Origin: Aralia elata
Taxonomy: Eukaryota > Streptophyta > Magnoliopsida > Apiales > Araliaceae
DNA length: 64,000 bases
Direction of reading: 5' to 3'
Assembly: GCA_034770075.1 (NCBI GenBank)
Contig: CM068377.1
Span: 70,906,358-70,970,357 of the forward strand
The translations under genes were made by a program, and so were the position numbers. The notes below the pieces were generated by a model. That model was not told the DNA's origin, made no database searches, and was given only the letters and a program-made list of their open reading frames with translations. Positions 55,095 through 64,000 of this stretch are shown in pieces. How positions within the stretch are numbered: position 1 is the stretch's first letter; the number at the start of each line of letters is the position of its first letter.

Positions 55095-56903
55095 TGTTAG
55101 GTTTGTATATAGCGAGGACATGCAATCAAATTACATAAATAGTGCGGAAGTGCAATAAAACGGATTTTAAAATTTTTCATACAAACCATCACCATGATCA
55201 TCCTTGTGATCAATTATCAATTAAACGAAAGAGATAGAGATATAGAATTATACCCTCGTGAATCAAAGCTTCCTTAGGTACAAGTTCACCTCCAATTCCT
55301 TTGCGTTCTTCTTGAATTCCACCGATTAAATTTCTTCCTTTGATTAACGTTGGCCACCCAAGTGTTTGGCTTCTAGAGGTGATCCACCAAGGAATAATAA
55401 TTGTTCAAGAAGATGGGTGTTGGCAAAACCCTAGTTTCTATCTCTATAGAAATTGCAAGTACTCTCTCTCTCTCCAATTCTTATGGAAGAGTGTGTAACT
55501 GTCTAACCCTAAATCATGATAAGACTCCTCTTATTTATAGATATAGGGAACCTTCTTAAACTATTTAGGATTAGGGTTTTTATTTTAATTAAACTTCTTT
55601 AATTAATTAAACTCCTAATCCAATTAGAAATTTATGAGAGTACTTTTATTAATTAATTCTCAAACCCTTTTAGGAATTAAACAATAATAATAGTAATAAT
55701 AATAATAATAAGACTCCTCTTATTAATTTATATTTAATATTTCCAAAATATTAAATAATAAATATTAAGCTATTTAATTTATTCTATCTCCATAGATTAA
55801 ATTAAATACACTTGACTTATTATTACAATTATGTCATTTACTTCTTAAACAAATATTTTCCTTTTGCGGTGTAACCCTTTAGGTTCTCCATATTAAACCG
55901 GTTGTGAATAAATCAATTAGAACAATTCTAATCTTATTTAAATAAATAAATTAAACTATTTAATTTATTTAAATAAATAATATTTATTCTACAATAAGGG
56001 TAAGCCCCCTTAGCGTTCAACGACTTTCTAGATAATATAGATTTCAACATTAATCACAAAAGAACCTTTCAGTGAATAGTTATCGTACAATTCAATCCTT
56101 CTACCATACAATGTCCTAATTAAATATAAGACATGGAATTACTATCAAGTCTTATTTATTTAATTATATGTATTTTGATTCTCAAATGCACAACTCTGAT
56201 TAATGCAAATTAGAAACTCTTTTCTAATTTCATTCTGCTTTGGCCAAAGACTTCTGAGTCGTCATTAATCGAATCACATACGACATTCTCTTCTTTTACT
56301 AGAAGTGGTAGATTCTTTGTTGATCATTCACCTATCTCCATGTATAACTTATTATACCCAATTATACCCTTTGATATACTCCTAAAGGTCTTAAGGGACA
56401 TGTCAAAGTATAACTCATCACACACAAGATACTATGATGATCTCAGTCCAAAGATCACTTGTACTACTATCACTAGAGGAATTCCTATTGACAGGCGAGT
56501 AAAACTCCATTAGGTATTCCTTAGCGAGCCACGTTCAGTGAACTTATTCTCTAATAAGCACCTACATACTTGCTTTAGTGTCTCCACACAAATAATTATG
56601 AGATCAATCATCCTCTTCATAAGAGTAAGCAACGTATGTACTAATCTATCTGGATTCACTAATCCCTTTTTTAGTAATCCATCGACTAGGAACGATTTTA
56701 GTTTGTGAGCTATCTAGAATTTAGATCTCATTAGCATGATCACCATCATGATTCTAAAAGCATTTCTCAAAACTATGGGTTTATCACATTTAATATAACA
56801 ACACCATGTAGATAAAATAAAATGCCTTTAATAACCGAATAAGATTACAAAGTATATGCTACATCATATCAAATATGATTGGCTTGTGTGCATACTACTT
56901 TCA
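55095..56903 (-). repeat. Copia LTR of the minus-strand copy
   Basis: 1809 bp from TGTTAGGTTTG (plus strand) to ATACTACTTTCA; the inverse of 46368-48203, with roughly 90% or more identity by eye. Confidence 0.88.
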
Positions 56904-56989
56904 ATGTCCCACTTGCAGTAAAGCCAGCCGCCATGGTATCTAATACCCTTCTTCTCTAAGTGATGATCATCTTACTGTTGGATAAAGCT

Positions 56990-57870
56990 TCAGTAGATGG
57001 ATATGCAATGTTGTTCTCGAGAGTCCACTATCTCTATAGTGACTTTTCCTCTTTCAATGATTCCACTAATCAAATGAAAGTGCCGCAACACTTGTTTGAA
57101 TCCAAGATGAGACTTAGGAACTATTCCTAGTTCTGTAATGAACTTTTCATCCAAACAATTAACTTGCAGCTTCATTTACAGCTATATACTTTATCTTTGT
57201 CACTAAACCAATAACTCTTTGCTGTTTGGAACTTTTCTAATTCACTGCACCACCTTTCAAGGTAACGATTTACCTTAAAGTGAATTTGTTATCGTCTTGG
57301 TCAGTCTAAAAAACTTGAGTCTGTTTAGCCCTCTAGTTTTAATTCAGACCTACCATGAATCATGATCACATCTTCAGTACTGGTTAAGTATCTAAAGATG
57401 TTTATCACTGTCTTACAGTGATCATCTCCAGAATATGACTGATCAACGTCAAGCCTTGTATATTCATTGCATACATGATAGTAACTCATGCGATCTCTTT
57501 TTCAATTGGGGATTATTTTAGAGAGATACACTCCATGACTCATCATTATGAGAACTCTCTTGGAGTTTGCCATGCTAAACGCCTTTAGCATCAAATGAAT
57601 ATACGTTCCTTGGGTCAAGCCGAACATCCTTTTAAATCTATCTTTATAGATTTATATCCCCAATTTATAGGATGCTCCTCCCAAGTCATTCATGGAGGAA
57701 TGTTTAGACAATTTTATCTTTACTGATTGTAGCCTTGGTGTGTTACTCCTTATCAGTAGTATATCAACATATAATACTAAGAATGTCACAGCGCTCCCAC
57801 TGACCCTTTTGTACACAGAAGGTTCATTCTCATTTTTGATAAAATCAAACTCTTTTGATTGTCTCATCAA
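56990..57870 (-). pseudogene. RNase H and RT remnants, minus-strand copia copy
   Basis: 57175-56990 reads DEKFITELGIVPKSHLGF then VLRHFHLISGIIERGK, with the same missing block as 46095-46280. 57870-57652 includes FLVLYVDILLIRSN, again lacking one Asp of YVDD, and LSKHSSMNDLGGASYKLGI. Confidence 0.78.
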
Positions 57871-59500
57871 AATGAATGTTCCATCTTTGAGAAGCTTGCT
57901 TCAATCCATAAAAGGATCATTGCAGCTTATATACATGATTTGCTTCAACCTTTGAAACAAATTCCTCTAGCTGTATCATACATACATTCTCCTCAAATCT
58001 TCATGGAGGAAGGACGTCTCCACATCCATTTGCCAGATTTCGTAATAAGCTGTAATCGCAAGTAAAATCCAAATGAACTTGAGCATTACCCGGTAATAAG
58101 GTTTTATCACAGTCAACTCCTTGACTTGAAAAACCTTTTAAACAGGTCTGGTCTTATAGGTCTCCACCTTGCCATTTGCCCAGTTTTTATCTTAAAGACC
58201 CATATTCACACTCTAGGCACTATGCTCTTTTGTGGAGTAACCAGAGTCTATACTTGGTTCTCATACATGGTGTCCATTTCGAATTTCATGGCTATCTACC
58301 ATTTCTCTGAGTGTCTTCTACTCATAGCGTCATCGTATATAACTAGATCATCATCCTCTATGATACGTACCTCATCATCATCCTCTATGATGAATCCATA
58401 CCTCCCAAGTATCTTCGGTACTCTTCTAGATTTACGATTCGGTTGTGATACAATAGGTCTATCTACAGGTTCCTCGGTTCGAGTTAAAGTGCTTTGTGGT
58501 TCTTGAACTCCTTCAAGATCTATTACCCTCCCACTAGCTCCTTCACCTTTATCTAAGAAGGCAGCGTGTAGGATTATAGTAATAATACCCTAAACTTTCT
58601 TTAGGATATTCCACAAGTCTGCACTTGTCAGATTTTGTCCCAAACTTATCTTTGAAACCTTTTCACATAAGCTGGACAACCCCTTATCTTAACATACTTA
58701 AGAGTAGGAATCCTTCCTATCTATAACCTTTATGGAGTCTTGGGCTCGGATTTTTGAGGTTACCTTATTTTTGTAGATATGTAGTCGTTTCTAGGGCATA
58801 ACCACAGATGGATACTAGAATGTAGGTAAAAATCATTATGGACTGCACCATGTCCAACAAGGTACAATTTCTCCTTTTAGATATACCAATCAATTATTGC
58901 GTATCAGGATGTGTCCATTATGAGAAAATACCATTTTGAGATGATCTAGAAACTCATTGCACAAGTATTCTTTCCTCGATCTGATCAAAGAATCTTAATA
59001 CTTTGTCAATATGTTTCACTTCTGAATTCTTTGAATATTTCAAATGATTCAGACTTGTATTTTATCAAATACACACATTCAACTCTTTGAATGACCATCT
59101 CCTTTTCTTTTATTAGTTTATTCAATTTGCAAAATATTTTTCATATAAGTCAAGTATACAAAGTCTATCAAGTAATCTTCCAATTTCAAACAAAATATTA
59201 TCATTATAAATATAACAACAATTGTTCTTAAATATAATATTAGAACCTTCCTTGTCCAACAACGAAAGTTCTAATATTTCTAATGAGAACTGGAACATAA
59301 TAACAACTTATTAACTTAATAAACTTGCCTGTAGGCAATGTTAAACTATAAGTTCCTATAGTTAATGCAGCAACTTTTGCTCCATTCCCATACATAAGAT
59401 TACTTACTCTTTGTTTAGCTTTCTACTTCTGCTTAGTCTCTGCATTGGATTGTATACGTGAGAACTACAGCCACTATCCAATACCCAAGTAGAACCTTAA
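57871..59500 (-). pseudogene. Integrase/protease region, minus-strand copia copy
   Basis: Heavily mutated. Landmark matches to 43795-45300 are WTHPDTQ-like sequence with shared stops near 58900, and the DTG-region complement near 59460-59500 (the Asp-Thr-Gly codons are altered). No open frame of note. Confidence 0.6.
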
Positions 59501-60301
59501 CTTACAGAAATATTTTTAATCATGAAAAAACCTGTATTTGTAACTGAAGCTTCACTAAGATTCTTCTGGTTAGCCTCTGTAAGATTCTCCTTACAGTTTC
59601 CTTTCTAGTGTCGAGGCTTATTGCAGTGGAAGCAAACTCCTTTGCTATCTGCATCAGTCTTATTCTTATTGTCTTTTGTTTTTGCCTTTCCATTTATCTT
59701 CTTTGAATTTTTCTTCTTTTAAGAAGATCCTTTGGCCCTCTTCCGCTTCCTGGAAGAATCATCTACCAGTAAAACTTGGTCTTTCTTGGTTGGAAAGTGA
59801 CTCTTTACAGTTTTCAACATGTTGATGCAACTCAGGCAGGCTGACATATAGCTTATTCATGTGAAAATTCACAACAATTTGTGAGAAAGAGTCCGGAAGT
59901 GATTGTTAGATCAAATCTTGGATCAACTCTCCATCCATTAAAACCAGTTGTCCCAATTATTCAATCAAATTGATCATTTTAGGACATTTGTCTATACTGT
60001 AGTGCCATCGGTTATTCTAGATTGGAAGAGCTCCTTAGATATCTGATATCTAATAGTCCTACTTTTTTCATCCTTCAACTCCTTGAAGGTGCCAGAATAC
60101 AGTAGGAGCATCCATAGTTTCATGCCGACGCTGAAGCTCGTTACTCATGGATGCGAGCATGATGCATTGAGCCAACTGTGAATCATCTTGCCACTTTCTA
60201 AAAGTAGCAATTTCTTCCTTAGAGGCATTGTCTGCAACCATTGCAGGGATAGGCGTATTAAGGACATAAGATAGCTTTTCAGCCTTGAGAACTATTTTCA
60301 A
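59501..60301 (-). pseudogene. gag remnant, minus-strand copia copy
   Basis: 60301-60068 reads KIVLKAEKLSYVLNTPIPA and FRKWQDDSQLAQCIMLASMS. TAA in NLIE-LGQ lies at 59957-59959 and the zinc-knuckle TAG at 59605-59607, both at the same codons as the plus-strand copy. Confidence 0.8.
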
Positions 60302-60574
60302 ATTCCTTAACTAGTCTGTATTATTTGGTCCAGTTAATTAGCATCTAATATGCTCCGCAGTGATAGTAAATTAGACATTGTAAAATTCTGTAAATGAAAT
60401 AGACAACATTTTAGCATACATTAATTACCAAAATAAATTAGGTCTTTATTTTAAATTGGTATCTCTCACTATTTTCATCAAACTATATTACCCTCGATTT
60501 ATATAGTTCGACAATTCTAATTAAAGATTTGCTAGTGAGAATAAGGATCCCATTTCAAATGTATATAGCCTTGT

Positions 60575-60948
60575 TGATGAGTAGATTTTATACCTACGAA
60601 TCGGATACCAATGAATGTGAATTATTGCTTATTTTCATGGTTTTCAGTTACTTTTCATGTATTTTGTGTGTTTTTGTAGGTTGCACATGTTGGGATTGCA
60701 TTGGGCGAGAATTGGACGTTCGAGTGGATGAAGTTGCTTAGGTTGCAGGAATTCAGAGCAACGCGGCCGCGCCCAAAATGAACTGGGTAGCAGCGCGGCC
60801 GCGCGTGATGTCAGAGTTAGAAAAAAAATGGCTGCCAGGGTAGCGCGGCCGCGCGCCTTGCAAGCTTAATTCAGGCGCGGCCGCGCCGGTTCGAGTGAGG
60901 GCAAAATCGACTTTTCTGATGTTTTAAATGGTTTTGATTTGAACTTGG
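60575..60948 (+). mobile_element. TGATGAGT-ended LTR fragment with GCGCGGCCGCGC words
   Basis: Starts TGATGAGTAGATTTTATACC and has TTTTTGTAGG about 105 bp in. Four GC-only palindromes sit at 60762-60772 (first base changed), 60793-60804, 60843-60854 and 60875-60886. The phrase CGCCCAAAATGAACTGGG links the first two. It is cut at 60949 by the Tat-like element. Confidence 0.65.
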
Positions 60949-63054
60949 TGTAGACAACCAAATTTTGCGTTCCCTATACTAACCGTGACAGGAGGGCAAA
61001 ATCGTCAATTGAACCAGCTTGCGGGAGCGATGGAATGGGCACAAGTGCGAACGTTCAATAACACCGCGATGATTGACGACCAAAGCTGACGTGACAATAA
61101 GGCCGTCCGAAACGGGCATCCCCAAATGAGGTGGCACGTCTCCCAGAAATTCCCGGACTGCAAATTATGGGCCTGTCAGCGAAAACCGACGTTATGGCAT
61201 GAAAGTCGAGGCATGGCATGAAAATCGAGAAAGTCAAACCGTCCAGCCGCGGATTGATCTGCGGCCAATAAGTGCGCCTTTTGAAAACACGGAACTCGAA
61301 ACATGGAACTCGAACCCAGGTGTGTGGAAGGCAGGCGGCCAGCCAGCCGCAGATTGATCTGCGGCTGGCTTTGGCCAGCCTATTTCAGCTCATTTCCGTT
61401 TCAGCATACAGAGAGTTGGAGAGTTTGAGAGATTGAAAGAAGGAGAGAATTCTACAGCAGCAAAACACGGAAATAGAAGGGAAAAATAGCAAATTTTGCA
61501 ATCAAATAGGAAGAAAAGAGAGAAAAAAAGAGAGGATTTATACATCTTTTGATTTTGATTGTATCAAATATACTTCTCATCCTATTCAAATACACAAGTT
61601 TTCATCCATTTGAGATCATTTGCAAGGTGAAAATTTCCTTTGTTATAGCAATTTATATCATGTTATTTTGGTTAAGTTGAATGTAATTTTCATGTATATT
61701 GTTGAACAATCATGGATTAGGGATTATTAGTGAGGGTTCCATCGGAACAAAATTCTTCCTACTAACCCGAACATATCCAAATTGGTGAAATTTCTAGCTT
61801 GTTTATGGTGATTTATTGGGTGTAAACTATTTAGATTATCATTTTCGGATGTCATGGTGTATTAGACAAATCCGTGTTGGTTAGTCTTGTGGTTTCATTT
61901 TTGCGGGCATGTAGAAATCTTGGGTGTGAGCCTAGGAATGCGACCCCGTGGTCCAAATCCGATGATGGACGTTTTGATGTATGTAATAGATTCAAGGTGC
62001 TCATTTTTGTAACATGTTATCATCGGGCCTTAAAACGACGCTAAGGCGGGAATCGGGTTTAAGGCCCCGTAGTAGTGAAATATGTGATTGTTGGCGTTCG
62101 GGGATATTTTGATGGCTTACATGCCCGTGAATAGCCCCCTACGCGTTTTGATATTTAATTTGATTTGTAACACCAAACAAAAGATTTCAAAAGCCAAAAC
62201 AATAAAGATTTTTCTAAAATTAATCAAAGTAGGATATTAGCATCACGAGGCTAAAAATTGGAAGTGTTAATAAATGTCGATTCCTATTAAACGAGAAGGC
62301 CAAAGGAAATCATTTTCAACCATCACCCAAAAATGGCTTTTATGAGTAAATGAAACGTTTTATTAAACCTTTGTGCATAGGGTTAAAGATATCCTAGAAA
62401 TTTCCCGTCATTTTATGAAAGCAATGTATAGATTTCGATTTCTATTTTGACAAAGGTTTAAAAGATTCTTGTTTTGCCAAAACAACGCCTAATAAAGATC
62501 TTATAGTTTTTGACAAGTAAAATCAAACCTTTCGCATGAATAAAGGAGCTCTCTCGTACTAACGGAAACGACATTCTAAAACATTCCCAAAATAAAACAC
62601 GCTTTCTCAATAAAAGGCCCAAATGTTTCATCTTTCATGAAAGAACTCGCCACAACATTCACATAAGCACACACACACACACACGCACGTATACACATTT
62701 TATGAATCAAAGGATAGGAAAGTATCAAGATTGCGGTAACCATGTTTCACGGAAGTTGGGGGGTGCCTAACACCTTCCCCTCGTTTAAGCAAGCCCCCGA
62801 ACTCTATGAATCTCGATTCGCAGACCAATTAATTCGGAGTCACACATGAGCCAGCGATTTACGAAAAAATGAAACTCGGATGAGTTGGTACATCCATTTC
62901 AAATATACCAACTGGCGACTCTGGTTAATTGGCTCATCATAAAAAATGATCTCTCAAAACCCCGTCGACATTAATGCCGACCTTTTCCAAAAATCATTCA
63001 ATTAAAAGGCTAAAATTAGAAAAGACTAAAGAGGCGAAAAAACCGGCGTCGACA
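60949..63054 (+). repeat. 5' LTR of the second Tat/Ogre-like element
   Basis: 2106 bp from TGTAGACAACC to GGCGTCGACA. It has the GGTGCCTAACACC motif (62761-62774), a (CA)n tract (62668-62685) and an internal TGGCGACTCTGG copy at about 62911-62922. Confidence 0.86.
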
Positions 63055-63056
63055 GC

Positions 63057-63074
63057 TGGCGACTCTGATGGGGA
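63057..63074 (+). other. Primer-binding site (tRNA-Arg type)
   Basis: TGGCGACTCTGATGGGGA two bases after the LTR; it differs from the other copy by GCT to GAT. Confidence 0.8.
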
Positions 63075-63269
63075 CATTGGAGGGCTTAAGCCGCATTCAA
63101 ATCTTGATCCTATCTTATCCTTTTAAAATTCATAAAATGTATATGTGTGCGATATTTTGATTTTTACTTTTGTTGTGTGAATGTGTGTTTTGCCCAATAA
63201 ATGAATGATCGAATGGATTTGCTTTACTTTTAAGTAATCATTGGCATACGGTAAGGACGATGAATGTGA

Positions 63270-63446
63270 ATGTATGTTGAGAGAGTACCTCCTCCTGAGG
63301 CGAACCTGTCGGTTGCTTATTACTGGACTCGAAGGGGCTGCTCCCCGGAGATGGCTCAGGAAACGCACCACCCAAATCCGCTCCAATCGAAAGGACTCAG
63401 ACGAGTAGATTGCGAAGATTTGGGGACCTTTATGCCAAAAAGCCCG
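63270..63446 (+). CDS. Conserved 59-codon 5' exon before gag, second copy
   Basis: ATG at 63270, preceded in frame by TGA, reads MYVERVPPPEANLSVAYYWT and so on to DLGTFMPKSP, then TGA (63447-63449). Exon use would end at 63445, at AGCCC|GTGAGAGTAA. Compared with 36802-36977 there are four silent changes, one Arg/Ser change, and the GT/GC donor difference that also creates or removes the stop. The leader upstream and the intron downstream are much less alike. Function unknown. Confidence 0.6.
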
Positions 63447-63780
63447 TGAGAGTAACCCTAGGATAGGTCAGCCTCAGATTAACCCAACATAGGAAAAGTC
63501 TCTTCATGCTCTTTTACGTTCACGCGTATAAATGTCATGATCCCATTCATATATTCCTCCCTTTCTGTCAAAAGAAATTACGAACCTCTATGTTTTGCAG
63601 GGAACAGCTGGGGAAGCATAATAAAGTCATGTTTAGCATTTGTTATTGCATTAAAGGACTACTAACTTTCTGTTTTACAGGGAAAAGATTAAAAAACCCA
63701 AAACACGAGAGTTACAGCTTTAACATGCATCCATATCCTTTCATTACCCCGGACTAAACTTCGAACCATTGTTTCTGTAG
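63446..63780 (+). other. Predicted intron before gag
   Basis: 335 bp with GTGAGAGTAA donor and CCATTGTTTCTGTAG acceptor. The phase allows the exon's last two bases (CC) to pair with the G of GATTGCTCC, keeping the gag frame. Sequence similarity to the other copy drops inside and rises again exactly at GATTGCTCCTCAAACCC. Confidence 0.5.
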
Positions 63781-64000
63781 GATTGCTCCTCAAACCCGCT
63801 CGCAGTCTAAAAGGGTCCAAAACTCTACATCTGAAATGGCTGAGCTCCCACCTACTAATCTCGGCTCCATATCTAGGGAGGAATTTGATGACTTCAAAAA
63901 GCAGATGTTAGAAATGGCCATAATGCTGAGGGAACAATTGATACCTCGACAAGATCCACCTAAGGAAGATCCACCCCAATCTAAGGGCGAGCCAGTCGTC
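63781..64000 (+). CDS. gag N-terminus of the second Tat/Ogre-like element (partial)
   Basis: Open from the acceptor: IAPQTRSQSKRVQNSTSEMA, then ELPPTN, EEFDDFKKQMLEMAIMLREQ and a Pro-rich stretch. The internal Met at 63836 is the start if the leader is not spliced. The CAG codon of KKQ is TAG in the minus-strand element. The rest lies beyond the window. Confidence 0.72.

Larger units (their letters stand above)
55095..60574 (-). mobile_element. Defective copia element, minus-strand copy
   Basis: 3' LTR 55095-56903, PPT complement at 56904-56917, then inverted remnants: RNase H near 56990-57175, RT near 57652-57870, protease/integrase near 58900-59500, gag near 59580-60301. It is truncated inside the leader at 60574, so the 5' LTR and word repeats are missing. 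It shares its stops and deletions with the plus-strand copy. Confidence 0.87.
60949..64000 (+). mobile_element. Second Tat/Ogre-like element, 5' part
   Basis: Contains LTR 60949-63054, tRNA-Arg type PBS, leader, conserved 59-codon exon, predicted intron and the start of gag; it runs off the window. Its LTR is about 88-90% like the minus-strand element by eye, so this is an older, separate insertion and not a fresh copy. Confidence 0.85.

Noticed and set aside
57692..58506. Plus-strand ORFs of 68-126 codons
   Set aside because: Antisense shadows of the inverted copia RT region; their partner at 44791-45102 is likewise a shadow.
20005..64000. A recent large palindrome or inverted duplication
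   Set aside because: The two Tat-like copies differ by about 10% and the arms are not collinear in detail, so a recent duplication is excluded; an ancient one remains possible and is listed as a finding.

Overview
The window is repeat-dense plant nuclear DNA. It looks like pericentromeric or heterochromatic DNA from a eudicot, possibly an asterid, but the species cannot be told from sequence alone. I see no intact host gene, rRNA or tRNA. Nearly every base from 10 kb onward belongs to nested LTR retrotransposons. The only other clear mobile DNA is a Mutator-like transposase pseudogene and a nested Stowaway-like MITE pair.

Layout. 1-7.6 kb: Mutator-like (MULE) transposase on the minus strand, with introns full of a short GTAACCA repeat and a 3.8 kb solo LTR inserted in exon 2 (target duplication GTTCC). 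8.5-9.1 kb: a Stowaway-like MITE inside another copy of its own family. 9-12.2 kb: AT-rich DNA with two LTR relics. 12.2-54.5 kb: a chromovirus-like gypsy element called X here. It has gag and an extra upstream ORF but no pol, and its 5' LTR is split by everything nested inside it. The nested material is: a 6.2 kb element with two 2.9 kb LTRs around only 347 bp (13647-19833, duplication TTAGT); a Tat/Ogre-lineage gag-only element on the minus strand (20005-39241), itself cut by an 8.5 kb non-coding LTR element (27193-35736, duplication ATACC); a defective copia element on the plus strand (39242-48203) with an extra partial LTR; and a fragment of a TGATGAGT-ended LTR family. 54.5-64 kb: two more TGATGAGT-ended LTR fragments, a second defective copia copy on the minus strand, a fourth TGATGAGT fragment, and the 5' end of a second Tat/Ogre-like element on the plus strand that runs off the window.

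How the parts relate. Almost every long element here is non-autonomous: gag without pol, no coding DNA at all, or a pol with lost catalytic residues. What they keep is cis-acting structure: primer-binding sites, polypurine tracts, TATA boxes and many short self-complementary repeats in LTRs or leaders. The two copia copies share the same premature stops, a lost Asp codon in the YVDD motif and a deleted RNase H block, so both come from an already dead ancestor.

Most notable observations. (1) Both Tat/Ogre-like copies have a nearly identical 59-codon ORF in the leader. It is flanked by diverged DNA and followed by a plausible intron whose acceptor puts it in phase with gag, which suggests an undescribed two-exon gag. 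(2) Several element families carry a different, family-specific, often palindromic word repeated 2-11 times at a similar place near the start of the LTR or leader. (3) One LTR family has tandem hairpins whose stem pairs covary between units. (4) Element X has an extra coiled-coil-like ORF before gag. All functional readings are inferences from sequence reading alone.
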